Positions 1 to 8,259 of a DNA stretch of 51,645 nt are shown here, piece after piece. The position numbers and the translations under genes are program-made. Position 1 is the first letter of the stretch. Each line of letters starts with the position of its first letter. The stretch lies in NCBI GenBank assembly GCA_009784725.1, contig WQXS01000014.1:1-51645 (forward strand), given 5' to 3'. This stretch comes from Oscillospiraceae bacterium. GTDB taxonomy: Bacteria; Bacillota; Clostridia; Oscillospirales; Oscillospiraceae. The notes beneath the pieces were generated by a model, which saw only the letters and a program-made list of their open reading frames with translations, did not search any database and had not been told where the DNA came from.

Positions 1-489
1 AGAACAGCAATAAATAATAATTCAAACACACCGGTTGTAATGCATCATAAAGCAAAATACAAAGGAGTGTTTCCAATATGGGTTATTATTGATTTTTTCT
101 CTTTAGGAAACTTGTCCTATTTTTATAATGACTGGTTAGTAGCAGATAAAAAAGTAATTGCTAAAAATCTTTTCAATACTCAATATACATATTTAGATAG
201 CTGGTTAAAATGTATAACAGTATTAAGAAATCGTTGCGCCCATTATTCACGCTTATATTTTTCAACATTCACAGATAAACCAAAAATCCCGTCTATTGTA
301 GAGTATACATGTACCAGGCGCGTTTTCGACCAATTAATAATGCTAAAATTATTATACCCTGATAAAAGCAAATGGAATGAAATGTTTTTCAATCCAATTG
401 TATTATTAATTACTGAATATAAAGATAGTATATCATTAAACCATATTGGATTTCCGAGGAATTGGAGGAGTTTACTTAAAGAAAACTAA
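1..489 (+). CDS. Abi_2-type (AbiD/AbiF-like) protein, 3' part
   Basis: The reading frame is open from base 1, so the gene begins before the window; an internal ATG lies at 40. The visible ~163 residues contain W-L-x-x-I-x-x-L-R-N-x-C-A-H-x-x-R-L-Y, the H-x-R-L type motif of the Abi_2 family, which includes lactococcal AbiD/AbiF abortive-infection proteins and shares an RNase-like 'RN...H' pattern with HEPN domains. From that family the protein may be an RNA-targeting phage-defence effector, but only its C-terminal half is seen. It is AT-richer than the downstream genes, in keeping with an acquired defence gene. No partner gene is visible on this side. A compound hairpin follows the stop codon. 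Confidence 0.72.
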   Translation, partial: RTAINNNSNTPVVMHHKAKYKGVFPIWVIIDFFSLGNLSYFYNDWLVADKKVIAKNLFNTQYTYLDSWLKCITVLRNRCAHYSRLYFSTFTDKPKIPSIVEYTCTRRVFDQLIMLKLLYPDKSKWNEMFFNPIVLLITEYKDSISLNHIGFPRNWRSLLKEN

Positions 490-490
490 T

Positions 491-535
491 AATCCGAACC
501 GCACCATCGTAAGAAAATGGTGATACGTTCGGATT
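491..535. terminator. Compound hairpin between convergent genes
   Basis: Outer arms AATCCGAAC (491-499) and GTTCGGATT (527-535) enclose inner arms CACCAT (502-507) and ATGGTG (517-522). It begins 2 bases after the Abi_2 stop and lies 37 bases beyond the 3' end of the convergent anti-sigma gene, so it can serve both. Neither side has a long T tract, so its strength is uncertain. Confidence 0.55.
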
Positions 536-571
536 TGTGGTTTGGTACATTGGTTTGCTTATTCGGTAAAG

Positions 572-1369
572 TTATGAAATTGATTCTGCTATTTTTATCA
601 TGGTTTCTAAAGTATATCCGTCATGGTATTCAACATGCAGATTATATGCAATACCGTCTTTTAACCAGTTTAAATGGTAGGCGGTAATGTTATCATCGAA
701 TATTTGCTTTCCGTCTATGTCATAAAAATATCCTGTTGAGCTAATAAGAACACCTTCTATATCTCCAATTATAACTTTTTCGACAGGTGAAATATTATCT
801 ATAAGAAGAAAAGCGTTATCACCTGCATAAGTTTGCCATAGCTGGAGTACAGAGCTATTTCCGTTTTTAAGGGTAATATCATACACAATAATAACATAAT
901 GCAGCCAGGGTGTTTCAGTTGTTTCCACACGCCACACGCCTACAGACTGCAGTCCTGTAACATTGTCCGGCAAGTATGAGGGTTCACGAATGGAGAACGG
1001 TGCAATCAGGCGGGCTTCTTCAAGAGTTGTATATAATCCTTGAGTATAATCCGGAGCGGTACTTAATTCAGTTCTGTTTATAACCCCCATAGTACCTGCA
1101 GTGAAATCATCGTCGAAAACTACCTGCCTTGCAATTGAATCCCCGAAAACTACCTGCTTAAGCACACTGACAATCCCGGTACTATAAGCAAATACCGTTG
1201 TTCCGGATATTAAAAACATAATTAGAAACGCAATTAGTAAAGTTTGTATTTTAATCGTTTTTACATTAATAAAGCTCTTTCTGCGTTTACGTATAAAAAC
1301 GCTTTCTTTCAAGCCGTCAGGTATATTAAATGTATTAACTGACTGTTTATACATAGACTCAAAATTCAT
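572..1369 (-). CDS. Membrane anti-sigma factor, DUF4367-type C-terminus
   Basis: 265 residues. A basic cytoplasmic N-terminus of about 45 residues is followed by one membrane segment (about 43-63) and a ~200-residue outer domain containing APFSIREPSYLPDN, the usual opening of DUF4367 domains in Firmicutes anti-sigma proteins. It overlaps the upstream ECF sigma gene by 11 bp, the normal arrangement for translational coupling of a sigma factor and its antagonist. Expected role: hold the sigma factor at the membrane until an envelope signal arrives. The classic zinc anti-sigma HxxxCxxC motif is not present in the short N-terminus, so binding would be through another helix. The function follows from context and fold class, not from a catalytic signature. 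Confidence 0.75.
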   Translation of the reverse strand: MNFESMYKQSVNTFNIPDGLKESVFIRKRRKSFINVKTIKIQTLLIAFLIMFLISGTTVFAYSTGIVSVLKQVVFGDSIARQVVFDDDFTAGTMGVINRTELSTAPDYTQGLYTTLEEARLIAPFSIREPSYLPDNVTGLQSVGVWRVETTETPWLHYVIIVYDITLKNGNSSVLQLWQTYAGDNAFLLIDNISPVEKVIIGDIEGVLISSTGYFYDIDGKQIFDDNITAYHLNWLKDGIAYNLHVEYHDGYTLETMIKIAESIS

Positions 1370-1844
1370 AATCGGCCAACCTTTCCTTTAGTAGACTTCT
1401 TGCTCTGAATAAATGCGACTTGACTGTGTTCTCTTTAGTCTTTGTTGCTTTTGCTATATTAGAAATTGTAAACCCCTCGTAATAATGCAGGAATATGACA
1501 GTTCGGTATTTTAAAGGAAGCTGCATTATTACATCATATACCTCTTGGACTTCCGGTTGGTCTACAGCAAGGGATTCATCAAGCGGCACCATGCGCTTTT
1601 TCCATAATGACCCCAGCATACTTTTTGAGCAATTTATTGTTACACGGATTATCCACGCCTTTTCATGTTCATCGCTTAAAAAAGAAGGACGCTTTTTGAA
1701 ATACCTGAAAAACACATCTTGAAAAACATCGTCTGCACTTGTTAAGTCTCTTGTTCGTGTTAGAGCTAATTTGTACACCAGTGAGGAATATTTCTCAACA
1801 AATTCAACATCATTTCGCTTATTCATAGTTTTTACCGTTTTCAT
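1359..1844 (-). CDS. ECF RNA polymerase sigma factor
   Basis: 161 residues, normal for a group 4 sigma factor. Region 2 is at about 10-75, with ADDVFQDVFFRYFKK and AWIIRVTINCSKS, and region 4 at about 105-155, with LPLKYRTVIFLHYYEG and the helix-turn-helix ENTVKSHLFRARSLLKERL. No sigma-3 region is present. It probably directs RNA polymerase to a small envelope-stress regulon and is held in check by the overlapping downstream anti-sigma gene. Either the ATG at 1844 or one six codons later could be the start; neither has a strong ribosome site. An ECF-like promoter lies just upstream, suggesting autoregulation. Confidence 0.88.
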   Translation of the reverse strand: MKTVKTMNKRNDVEFVEKYSSLVYKLALTRTRDLTSADDVFQDVFFRYFKKRPSFLSDEHEKAWIIRVTINCSKSMLGSLWKKRMVPLDESLAVDQPEVQEVYDVIMQLPLKYRTVIFLHYYEGFTISNIAKATKTKENTVKSHLFRARSLLKERLADYEF

Positions 1845-1868
1845 CTGGCTTAATAATTTTTTCTATAT

Positions 1869-1898
1869 ATAATACTTTTCAAACTGTAGAAAGGTTGC
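1869..1898 (-). promoter_or_regulatory. Putative autoregulated ECF promoter
   Basis: Read on the minus strand there is GCAACC (1898-1893) followed about 17 bases later by GTATTAT (1875-1869), about 25 bases before the sigma start. ECF sigma factors commonly recognise a -35 element with an AAC core. The match is by eye and the -10 element is not diagnostic. Confidence 0.4.
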
Positions 1899-1985
1899 AA
1901 AAATTCACATACAATTTTTTTGGGCTGTTGCAAAATGATATACAACAGCCCCTTTGCTTGTCGATTATATAATTACTAAACCCAC

Positions 1986-2972
1986 CTATATCGCACCGAC
2001 AACTTTGTGCGGGATGTAGGGTTCTTCTAAATAACTGATATCATCCACGGATAATTTTAGCGAAAGGGATTCGGCGGCTTGTTCGATGTGTGAGGTTTTT
2101 GTTGCGCCGATTATTGTTGATGCAACAGGTTCTTTTTGCAATAACCAAGCTGTTGAAATATGTGACATCGGTACCGAATATTTTAGTGACAGCTCAGCTA
2201 CACGGTCGACAATCGGCTTGTCAACATCCTCTGTCGGGCCATATTTCATTGCCATGATTTTATCTGTCCGTGAGCGCTCAGTGGTTTCCGACCAAACTCT
2301 TGCTAATTTTCCGGATGCAAGAGGACTGTAAGGAGTGCAGGCTATTCCCGCATCTTTACAAAGCGGAGCCATCTCCCGCTCCTCTTCACGATACAGAAGG
2401 TTCCAATGATTCTGCATTGAAACAAACCGGGTTAAATTGTGTTTTTCTGCAGTATAAAGAGCCTTCTGGAATTGCCATGCATACATTGCCGATGCTCCGA
2501 TATACCGTACTTTACCGGACTTAACAATATCATGAAGCGCAGTCACAGTTTCCTCAATCGGTGTGTTATAATCCCACCGGTGAATTATATATAAGTCAAC
2601 ATAGTCCATATCAAGACGCCTTAAGCTGCTTTCAATCTCAGCCATAATATGCTTACGTGAAAGCCCGCCTCCGTTTGGGCCCTCCCGCATTGGTATAAAT
2701 ACTTTTGTTGCAACAACAATTTCATCAAGGTTATAGTCCTTCAGAGCTCTGCCAAGATATTCTTCGCTGGTACCATTTGAATAACAGTTTGCCGTATCAA
2801 AGAAATTTACTCCAAGCTCTACAGCTCTTTTAATAATCTTCCGGCTCTCATCTTCGTTAATTACCCACCCATGAGAACCCGCAGATTCGGTTTGAAATTC
2901 ACCAAACCCCATGCAACCCAAGCATATACGCGATACATCCAGACCTGTTTTCCCTAACTTTATATACTCCAT
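1986..2972 (-). CDS. Aldo/keto reductase
   Basis: 328 residues, the usual length for an NADPH-dependent aldo/keto reductase. The (alpha/beta)8 barrel family is shown by the N-terminal GKTGLDVSRICLGCMGFGEF, the catalytic Asp and Tyr in FFDTANCYSNGTSEEYLGRAL, the Lys in VVATKVF and the His in LYIIHRWDYN. The C-terminal half has the cofactor-site region STIIGATKTSHIEQA. It looks like the tas/YhdN-type cytosolic reductases. Single-gene unit; the substrate cannot be deduced. Convergent to nothing: the sigma gene downstream runs in the same direction, with a 141-bp gap holding a GGGCTGTTG/CAACAGCCC hairpin at 1922-1951. Confidence 0.9.
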   Translation of the reverse strand: MEYIKLGKTGLDVSRICLGCMGFGEFQTESAGSHGWVINEDESRKIIKRAVELGVNFFDTANCYSNGTSEEYLGRALKDYNLDEIVVATKVFIPMREGPNGGGLSRKHIMAEIESSLRRLDMDYVDLYIIHRWDYNTPIEETVTALHDIVKSGKVRYIGASAMYAWQFQKALYTAEKHNLTRFVSMQNHWNLLYREEEREMAPLCKDAGIACTPYSPLASGKLARVWSETTERSRTDKIMAMKYGPTEDVDKPIVDRVAELSLKYSVPMSHISTAWLLQKEPVASTIIGATKTSHIEQAAESLSLKLSVDDISYLEEPYIPHKVVGAI

Positions 2973-3161
2973 TCCAATGTCCCTCCCGACTTAAAAAAAT
3001 AATCATTTTATTAATTATAGCCACGGTTTTACCGAATAGCAAATATTTATGTTAAACACCCTGCTTTGCTTCGAAAATAATATGTTTGGAAAGATACATC
3101 AGTGATGGTATATTATAGGTACGGGTAAAAATCCCGCAACAAAAGACATGAGGGTAACCAA

Positions 3162-4169
3162 GTGAAAAAGATTAACATTAAATTTATACTGATATTATCT
3201 GTTGTTTTCCCGGTTTGCATATTATTCGCCGCCTGCGCTTCCGGGACAGCTGACATTGACAACGAACCACCACCACTACCTGAACCCGAGAATATAGAGC
3301 AAAGCGTAGAAACACCGCCGCCTGCGGAAGAAAACAGCGACAATAATAGCAACAATTTAAATCAACCGGAGGGAAAAGCTATGGGATTTGAATACGACCG
3401 TGAAAGCTTAACATACGAGCTTGTCTGGAGTGACGAGTTTGACTACGAAGGTCTGCCCGACCCGCAAAAATGGGATTATGACACAGGCGGACACGGCTGG
3501 GGAAACAATGAACTTCAGCATTACACAAATGACGGCAACGCATATGTTGACGGAGAGAAACTGATTATTGAAGCAAGAGCCGAGAAAATGGCGGGACGTG
3601 AGTATACATCGGCACGCCTTGTCACACGTGACAAAGGTGACTGGCTTTACGGTAAAATAGAAATCAGTGCAAAGCTGCCGTCGGGACTTGGCACATGGCC
3701 TGCAATATGGATGCTTCCGACCGACTGGGAATACGGCGGCTGGCCGGGCAGCGGTGAAATCGACATAATGGAACATGTCGGCTTCGACCAGGACCGTGTC
3801 CATGCATCAATACACACAAAAGCTTTTAACCATATGATTAATACAAACAAAGGAAACGGCGGGGTAGAAGTCACCGGCGCATCCGAAGAATTCCATTTAT
3901 ATTCCATCGAATGGCTGCCCGACAGGATATTTTTCTTCATCGACAATGAGCAGGTCTACGAATATGACCCGCACCGCTATACCCCGGAGGCAGACTATTC
4001 ACACTGGCCGTTCGACAAACGTTTTCACCTGCTGATAAACATCGCTCTCGGCGGCAACTGGGGCGGTCAACGCGGCTTCGACCCCGACATGCTTCCCGTC
4101 ACAATGGAAATCGACTTCGTACGCATCTACCAATCCCCCGAAATAACCGCTCTTGCACATGACCGTTAA
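3162..4169 (+). CDS. GH16 endo-beta-glucanase lipoprotein (laminarinase/lichenase-like)
   Basis: 335 residues starting at a GTG (3162) with GAGGGT just upstream. Signal peptide with lipobox LFAAC, lipidated Cys25, then a Pro/Glu-rich linker to about 80. The catalytic domain runs from ELVWSDEFDYEGLPDP to the C-terminus and carries the GH16 signature GEIDIME, nucleophile E199, D201 and acid/base E204. WDYDTGGHGWGNNELQHYT and INIALGGNWGG are also typical of the family. It should cleave internal beta-1,3 or beta-1,3/1,4 glucan bonds at the cell surface. Transcribed alone, ending at a hairpin with a T tract. Exact specificity within GH16 is not resolved. Confidence 0.92.
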   Translation: MKKINIKFILILSVVFPVCILFAACASGTADIDNEPPPLPEPENIEQSVETPPPAEENSDNNSNNLNQPEGKAMGFEYDRESLTYELVWSDEFDYEGLPDPQKWDYDTGGHGWGNNELQHYTNDGNAYVDGEKLIIEARAEKMAGREYTSARLVTRDKGDWLYGKIEISAKLPSGLGTWPAIWMLPTDWEYGGWPGSGEIDIMEHVGFDQDRVHASIHTKAFNHMINTNKGNGGVEVTGASEEFHLYSIEWLPDRIFFFIDNEQVYEYDPHRYTPEADYSHWPFDKRFHLLINIALGGNWGGQRGFDPDMLPVTMEIDFVRIYQSPEITALAHDR

Positions 4170-4219
4170 AATAGCGGAAAAAGCATCATCATATAATAAA
4201 AAGCATCCTGCTATAAATT

Positions 4220-4254
4220 AATGGCCTGTATTGTTACAGACCATTGATTTTTTT
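4220..4254 (+). terminator. Rho-independent terminator after GH16 gene
   Basis: The imperfect arms AATGGCCTGT and ACAGACCATT (4220-4245) are followed by a T7 run at 4248-4254. It overlaps the last codons of the convergent XRE gene. Confidence 0.7.
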
Positions 4255-4563
4255 ATTATAGTTAATCAACAATTTTCCCTGTTGAATGAATAACTCCTGT
4301 TGGTCAACTGAAAGATTACGGAAAATACGGATTAATTCATCCTCGTTAATTGAAGTAATTTGATTTGTTTTATGCTCAAGCAAATAATCGGTAGATACAT
4401 TAAAATAGCTTGCCAGAATTTTAAGAACCTCATAGTCGGGTTCTCTTATATCCTGCATATAATTTCCTAATGTTGAAGCGCCTATATTTATATTGCTTGC
4501 CAACTCTTTTTGCGTTATATCCCATTCATCTAAAAGATTACGTAACATTTCGCCCAAGCTCAT
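4234..4563 (-). CDS. XRE-family helix-turn-helix regulator
   Basis: 109 residues. An N-terminal HTH_3 domain (about 6-62) contains WDITQKELASNINIGASTLGNYM and the trailing EPDYEVLKILASYFNVSTDYLL typical of Cro/CI-type repressors; the last 40 residues are a probable dimerisation tail. AGGTGA lies at a good distance before the ATG. It is transcribed divergently from the secretion block that begins at 4750, and the shared intergenic region has two matching ACAC-N5-GTGT dyads over the block promoter. The simplest reading is a local repressor of that block and perhaps of itself. No sensory domain is visible, so the inducing signal is unknown. Confidence 0.88.
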   Translation of the reverse strand: MSLGEMLRNLLDEWDITQKELASNINIGASTLGNYMQDIREPDYEVLKILASYFNVSTDYLLEHKTNQITSINEDELIRIFRNLSVDQQELFIQQGKLLINYNKKINGL

Positions 4564-4617
4564 AATATATCACCTCAAAATAATTCTACTTTGTCTTGAG
4601 AGGAATGTTTCCGTAAT

Positions 4618-4650
4618 ACACAAAATGTGTTGACACAACACGTAAAGTGT
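4618..4650. promoter_or_regulatory. Twin operator dyads ACAC-N5-GTGT
   Basis: Two 13-bp dyads, ACACAAAATGTGT (4618-4630) and ACACGTAAAGTGT (4638-4650), have centres exactly 20 bp apart, about two helical turns. The first abuts the -35 hexamer and the second fills the spacer of the block promoter, as expected for a repressor acting cooperatively on one DNA face. The likely ligand is the adjacent XRE protein (inference). Confidence 0.65.
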
Positions 4651-4658
4651 AGCATAAT
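4630..4658 (+). promoter_or_regulatory. Sigma-A-type promoter of the secretion block
   Basis: TTGACA (4630-4635), a 17-bp spacer, then CATAAT (4653-4658). Expected start is about 4665, giving an 85-base leader before the first gene. The -35 hexamer is perfect and the -10 matches five of six. Confidence 0.7.
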
Positions 4659-4749
4659 GTTCTTTATTCCGTCATTATTGATTTGAAATGAAACACATCA
4701 TTCAATCAATATAATTTTTACTAAAAATCACTTCGAGGTTCGTATCGTA

Positions 4750-5469
4750 ATGAAGAGAGTTTGCAGTCACTGTTTTCAGGAAATTAAAGAGGGTGAAAAG
4801 AATTGCAGTTTGTGCAAAAACCCGTACATTCCCGTATCTGAAGAAGAAAACTATAAACCTGTAAAAGAGCGGACCATTCGCACAAAACTTCATATACCGA
4901 AAGGGGTACTGGCAATAGTTGCTAGTGCCGTAATTGCCGTTGCCGCTGCAACAGCGGGAACATTACTGTATCTGCGAACCCCCGAAACGCCGGAAAGTGC
5001 TGCACTCAACGGGATAAATATGCTGCTGCATGCCGATATCAGAGAGTTTGCGGCACGTCATGCATTTATGGAGGCAGACATAAGTCTGGCAATACGTACC
5101 GGAAGAGCAGCCATGTGGGATGATGCAGTTCTGCCGCTCGTTTGGAATAAATACAGTAACCTTAACAGTGTTTTAAATGAGTTGGGAAAAAACGATATTA
5201 AAATAAATGCTGTTAACAGTGAAGAGTTAAGCGAGGCGGAAAAAGACGCAGAATTAAAGAAAATTTTTAACTCCATTATCACGGATTCCGACAACAGTCA
5301 GGCCAGAGTGGATATGATTGAATCAATTATTGACAGTATTACCGATGTATACCGTGTTGACTTGGAAGCCACCATAGTTAATGAAAAAGATGCACCTGAT
5401 GCATTAATTATTGTACTTGTCGGGTTGATTGACGGAAAATACTCAATCTTATCGGAAACAATGCAATAA
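4750..5469 (+). CDS. Zinc-ribbon, single-pass membrane protein, first gene of type VII block
   Basis: 239 residues. The N-terminal zinc ribbon has C5-x2-C8 and C19-x2-C22, followed by a basic stretch, one membrane helix at about 54-76, and an outer domain of about 160 residues. No family is recognised for the outer part, which is helical and charged in character. The same layout (cytosolic zinc ribbon, one helix, outer domain) recurs in the last gene of the block at 19681, suggesting related jobs at the two ends of the operon. It sits 40 bp before the vWA gene. A scaffold or sensor role in the envelope is inference only. GAGGTT precedes the ATG. Confidence 0.75.
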   Translation: MKRVCSHCFQEIKEGEKNCSLCKNPYIPVSEEENYKPVKERTIRTKLHIPKGVLAIVASAVIAVAAATAGTLLYLRTPETPESAALNGINMLLHADIREFAARHAFMEADISLAIRTGRAAMWDDAVLPLVWNKYSNLNSVLNELGKNDIKINAVNSEELSEAEKDAELKKIFNSIITDSDNSQARVDMIESIIDSITDVYRVDLEATIVNEKDAPDALIIVLVGLIDGKYSILSETMQ

Positions 5470-5509
5470 AACTATATAGAGCAGGAATATTGAAAGGTAT
5501 AGACAATTA

Positions 5510-6235
5510 ATGGATGACAGAAGAGGTTTCATGGGATCATCACGCCGCGGAAAAAGACCGTCCCGCCACCCGGAAAGTCCGGCGGAGGCGCATGTTGCAC
5601 TTGCATTGGTTCTTGATGTGTCAAGCTCAATGACATATGAAGAAAACGGTGAACGTATAGATGCGCTCAATAATGCAGTCAATGAAATGATTTCACAAAT
5701 GAAAGCAAATGTACGCCTTAAATGTATTGTCGATTTGGCGATATTTTGTTTCGGCAACTATAACAAACCTAAAAACGAAATTATGTACCAGGGATTCAGC
5801 TCTATAGCCTCGTGCGAACAGGTTTATCTGGTGGCGGAGGATGAAAATACTTATGTTGTGGATGTTTTGGAGCATGCACTCGATATAATCGGAAAACGCT
5901 GCGAAGTATACGATAAACTGGGTGGCTCATATAAACCCTGGATTGTTTTGATGACCGACGGAGAGCTGCATGACAGTGCAGCAGAAATTAATGCAATAGG
6001 AAGAAAACTCAAAGAACGCGAATCAAAAGGAAGGCTTCATTTTCTGGGACTTGGAGTCAGAGGTTTTGTACGGTCTCAGCTTGAGAAATTCACAAATAAC
6101 AAAGACCATATTATTGAAATTGAATCAGCAGATTTCGGCGAATTCTTCAAATGGGTCGGAAGAAGCATGAGCGCAGTATCAACAAAAGGATTAAATGATA
6201 ATTTCGAACTCCCGGTTTATCAGCCGAAGCATTAG
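5510..6235 (+). CDS. von Willebrand factor A (TerY-like) protein
   Basis: 241 residues, almost entirely one vWA domain. The metal-ion-dependent adhesion site is intact: D36-x-S38-x-S40 in LVLDVSSSM, a candidate Thr at 114, and D150 in LMTDGE. No signal peptide or membrane helix is visible, so it should be cytosolic. vWA proteins of the TerY type occur in conserved triads with a PP2C phosphatase and a kinase-like protein, exactly the next two genes here (established for TerY-P gene neighbourhoods). It probably binds a partner through its metal site and helps assemble the signalling complex. The basic N-terminal 25 residues are unusual. Confidence 0.88.
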   Translation: MDDRRGFMGSSRRGKRPSRHPESPAEAHVALALVLDVSSSMTYEENGERIDALNNAVNEMISQMKANVRLKCIVDLAIFCFGNYNKPKNEIMYQGFSSIASCEQVYLVAEDENTYVVDVLEHALDIIGKRCEVYDKLGGSYKPWIVLMTDGELHDSAAEINAIGRKLKERESKGRLHFLGLGVRGFVRSQLEKFTNNKDHIIEIESADFGEFFKWVGRSMSAVSTKGLNDNFELPVYQPKH

Positions 6236-6287
6236 AAATTAAGTAATGTGAATATATAACATAAATTATTGAAAGAACAGTAAAACA

Positions 6288-7724
6288 ATGAGTAATTATC
6301 GTTTTTGCGGAAGCTCACAAATAGGGAAATCTCACGAAGTCGATGATACCGTCTGCCAGGACTCGTATTATATACAGCAAGGGAACGGCTTTTTCGTTGC
6401 AGCTGTAGCCGACGGCCTTGGTACTTCCGTGCATTCGGATGTAGCAAGTAAAATTGCCGCAGAAAATTCTGTTAAATATTGTGTTGATAATATCACCACT
6501 TCAATGTCGGATGAGCAAATTCTCAGCGGAATAAAAGACGCATTCGAGCATGCAAATAACTCTGTCAAGCAAGAAGCCGGTGAAAAAATAAATGATTATG
6601 ATACGACGCTTACTCTTGCTTTTTTTAAGGAAGGTGAGCTTTTTTACGGTCATGCAGGTGACAGCGGTATCTTGGCTCTTTGTGCCGACGGCACATTCGA
6701 AGAGGTGACAACCGCACAGCAAGCCGAGGGTGAGGGGAAAGACCGCCCCGTATATCCTCTGATAAACGAATCGCGCTGGGTTTTTGAAAAATTTGATTTA
6801 CCCGTCCATGCGATATATCTGATGACAGACGGAATGCTCAATATGACCGTTCCGCCGATTCTGACAGACCAGCGTTATCATATGGACCATTCTTATCTGT
6901 TTTATCTTTACGAAGAAGTCAGAGACGGCGATGATAATGAGCTTTATGACTGGATCAACGAAGAGCTCGAACAGGTTTCGCCGGGGATGGTCAACTATGA
7001 TGATAAAACACTTGTTGTAGCAATTGACAGTTCTGTCGAGCTGGCAATGCAGCCCGATGAATATTATGAATTTCCAAGTGACTCGCTGTATAAAAGCCTG
7101 CTTGCTCCGAAGCCGGTAGCAGCAGCCGCTGCTCCCCAAAGCTTTTACGAAAAAGTAAAGGGTGTCACAAGCAAGGAATTGTGGAAAAAAAACCGCAAGA
7201 TGATTGCAATGGTAGCAAGCGTTGTTGTTGTGTTTTCGTTGACTATACCTGTTACGGTTACATATATGTCAGGGGTAGGAATTCTTGACCCGATAACTGA
7301 TACCTACCGTCCTTTTACGTTTGCTGAACTTGTGCAGCGAACATTCAATCCGACGGCTTCAAGCGGAGAGAGAGAATTAACGGAAGCGCAATATGTGCGG
7401 CTAAAGGAAATTGCGGATGAAGAAGGTAAACCTATTACAGAAGTATATGATGATGAAGTAGATGAAGATGGTAATCTTCCCGAACCGGAACCGGAACCAA
7501 CACCACCCCCTCAGACTGTGGCGACAACTCCGACTCCGCGCTCAACTCCTACACCACGTCCGACACCGACCCCGCCTACCCCCACCCCCCCCCCCCCGCC
7601 AAACCCCAACCCCAACTACACCGACACCGGTACATGCAACCCCCGCACCCGCACCCGGACATACCCCAACCCCAACCACTCCAACACCGACATATACTGT
7701 GATTTTTCTGAATGGTACGCATGA
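6288..7724 (+). CDS. PP2C-family Ser/Thr phosphatase with membrane helix; frame broken at a C13 tract
   Basis: As read, 478 residues. The PP2C/PPM domain (about 1-250) has its metal-binding acidic residues: D25 in CQDSYY, D42 in VADGLG, D125 in GHAGDSG, D181 in MTDGM and D239 in DDKTLVV. One membrane helix follows at about 304-326, then a Thr/Pro-rich wall-spanning linker. At 7585-7597 a run of 13 C shifts the frame: this frame continues about 40 residues of low-complexity sequence and stops at 7724, while the natural continuation lies in the next frame to 8196. Removing one C (or adding two) would give a 635-residue protein with an InlB-type exodomain. The catalytic part is unaffected, so it should dephosphorylate targets of the neighbouring kinases. 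Confidence 0.85.
   Translation: MSNYRFCGSSQIGKSHEVDDTVCQDSYYIQQGNGFFVAAVADGLGTSVHSDVASKIAAENSVKYCVDNITTSMSDEQILSGIKDAFEHANNSVKQEAGEKINDYDTTLTLAFFKEGELFYGHAGDSGILALCADGTFEEVTTAQQAEGEGKDRPVYPLINESRWVFEKFDLPVHAIYLMTDGMLNMTVPPILTDQRYHMDHSYLFYLYEEVRDGDDNELYDWINEELEQVSPGMVNYDDKTLVVAIDSSVELAMQPDEYYEFPSDSLYKSLLAPKPVAAAAAPQSFYEKVKGVTSKELWKKNRKMIAMVASVVVVFSLTIPVTVTYMSGVGILDPITDTYRPFTFAELVQRTFNPTASSGERELTEAQYVRLKEIADEEGKPITEVYDDEVDEDGNLPEPEPEPTPPPQTVATTPTPRSTPTPRPTPTPPTPTPPPPPNPNPNYTDTGTCNPRTRTRTYPNPNHSNTDIYCDFSEWYA
7585..7597 (+). repeat. Homopolymeric C13 tract inside the PP2C gene
   Basis: Thirteen consecutive C bases lie in the Thr/Pro linker codons. The exodomain is in frame only if the tract has 12 or 15 C. 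Such tracts slip during replication and are also prone to sequencing and assembly error. Confidence 0.9.
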
Positions 7725-8196
7725 GGTTAACAGGCAAAATGTGGCACATGGAGGACATGCAACAACACCATCAGCTCCAACAAGAGAAGGTCATACTTTT
7801 ACCGGTTGGTCAGGGTCATTAACAAATGTGACATCCAATAGAACATTAAATGCTCAATTTTCAGCAAATACATATACAGTAAGATTTTTAAACCATGATG
7901 GCACAGTATATAGAACACGGGACAATATTCCGCATGGTGGCAGTGCAGCAGCACCCAATACTAATCCAACCAGCACCGGATATAATTTTACCGGTTGGTC
8001 AGGGTCGTTAACAAATATAACATCCAATCGAGATATTCATTCTACTTGGACAGAAGTTCATTCCTGTTCAGATCATAGCTGTACTTCATGTTTCCCGGGA
8101 CACAATGCACATACATGCTCTGAGTGTAATCCGGGACACAATGCAAGCACTTGTCCGACTTGCACTCCCCCCGATGATGGCGGCGATGATGAGTAG
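7598..8196 (+). pseudogene. Out-of-frame InlB-repeat exodomain of the PP2C protein
   Basis: This open frame lacks its own convincing start or ribosome site and continues the PP2C linker in the +1 frame: more Thr/Pro linker, then two InlB B-type (Listeria-Bacteroides) repeats of about 63 residues, each with TYTVxFLN, HGG and FTGWSGSLTN, and a Cys/His-rich tail with C-x2-C pairs and two PGHNA units before an acidic end. These repeats form small beta-grasp-like modules on surface proteins. With one base fewer in the C tract it would be the extracellular part of the phosphatase. Treat it as the same gene as 6288-7724. Whether it is expressed depends on the tract length. Confidence 0.75.
7797..8030 (+). 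repeat. Direct repeat in the InlB-type modules
   Basis: The 45-bp segments at 7797-7841 and 7986-8030 match at about 41 positions and sit 189 bp apart, exactly 63 codons. They encode the FTGWSGSLTN core of each InlB-type repeat, so the modules arose by recent duplication or were kept alike by conversion. Confidence 0.85.
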
Positions 8197-8259
8197 AATC
8201 ACTACGATGATTTTTTTCCATACACAATAAACCATAAACCATAAAGGAAAACACAAAAC

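Noticed and set aside
1922-1951. GGGCTGTTG/CAACAGCCC hairpin as terminator of the aldo/keto reductase gene
   Set aside because: On the transcribed strand the stem is followed by A residues, not T. It is noted as a hairpin only.
7462-7597. Independent gene starting at the ATG at 7462 for the InlB-repeat protein
   Set aside because: No ribosome site, and this part merely reads the acidic/Pro-Thr linker of the PP2C gene in another frame. The real coding in this frame begins after the C tract.
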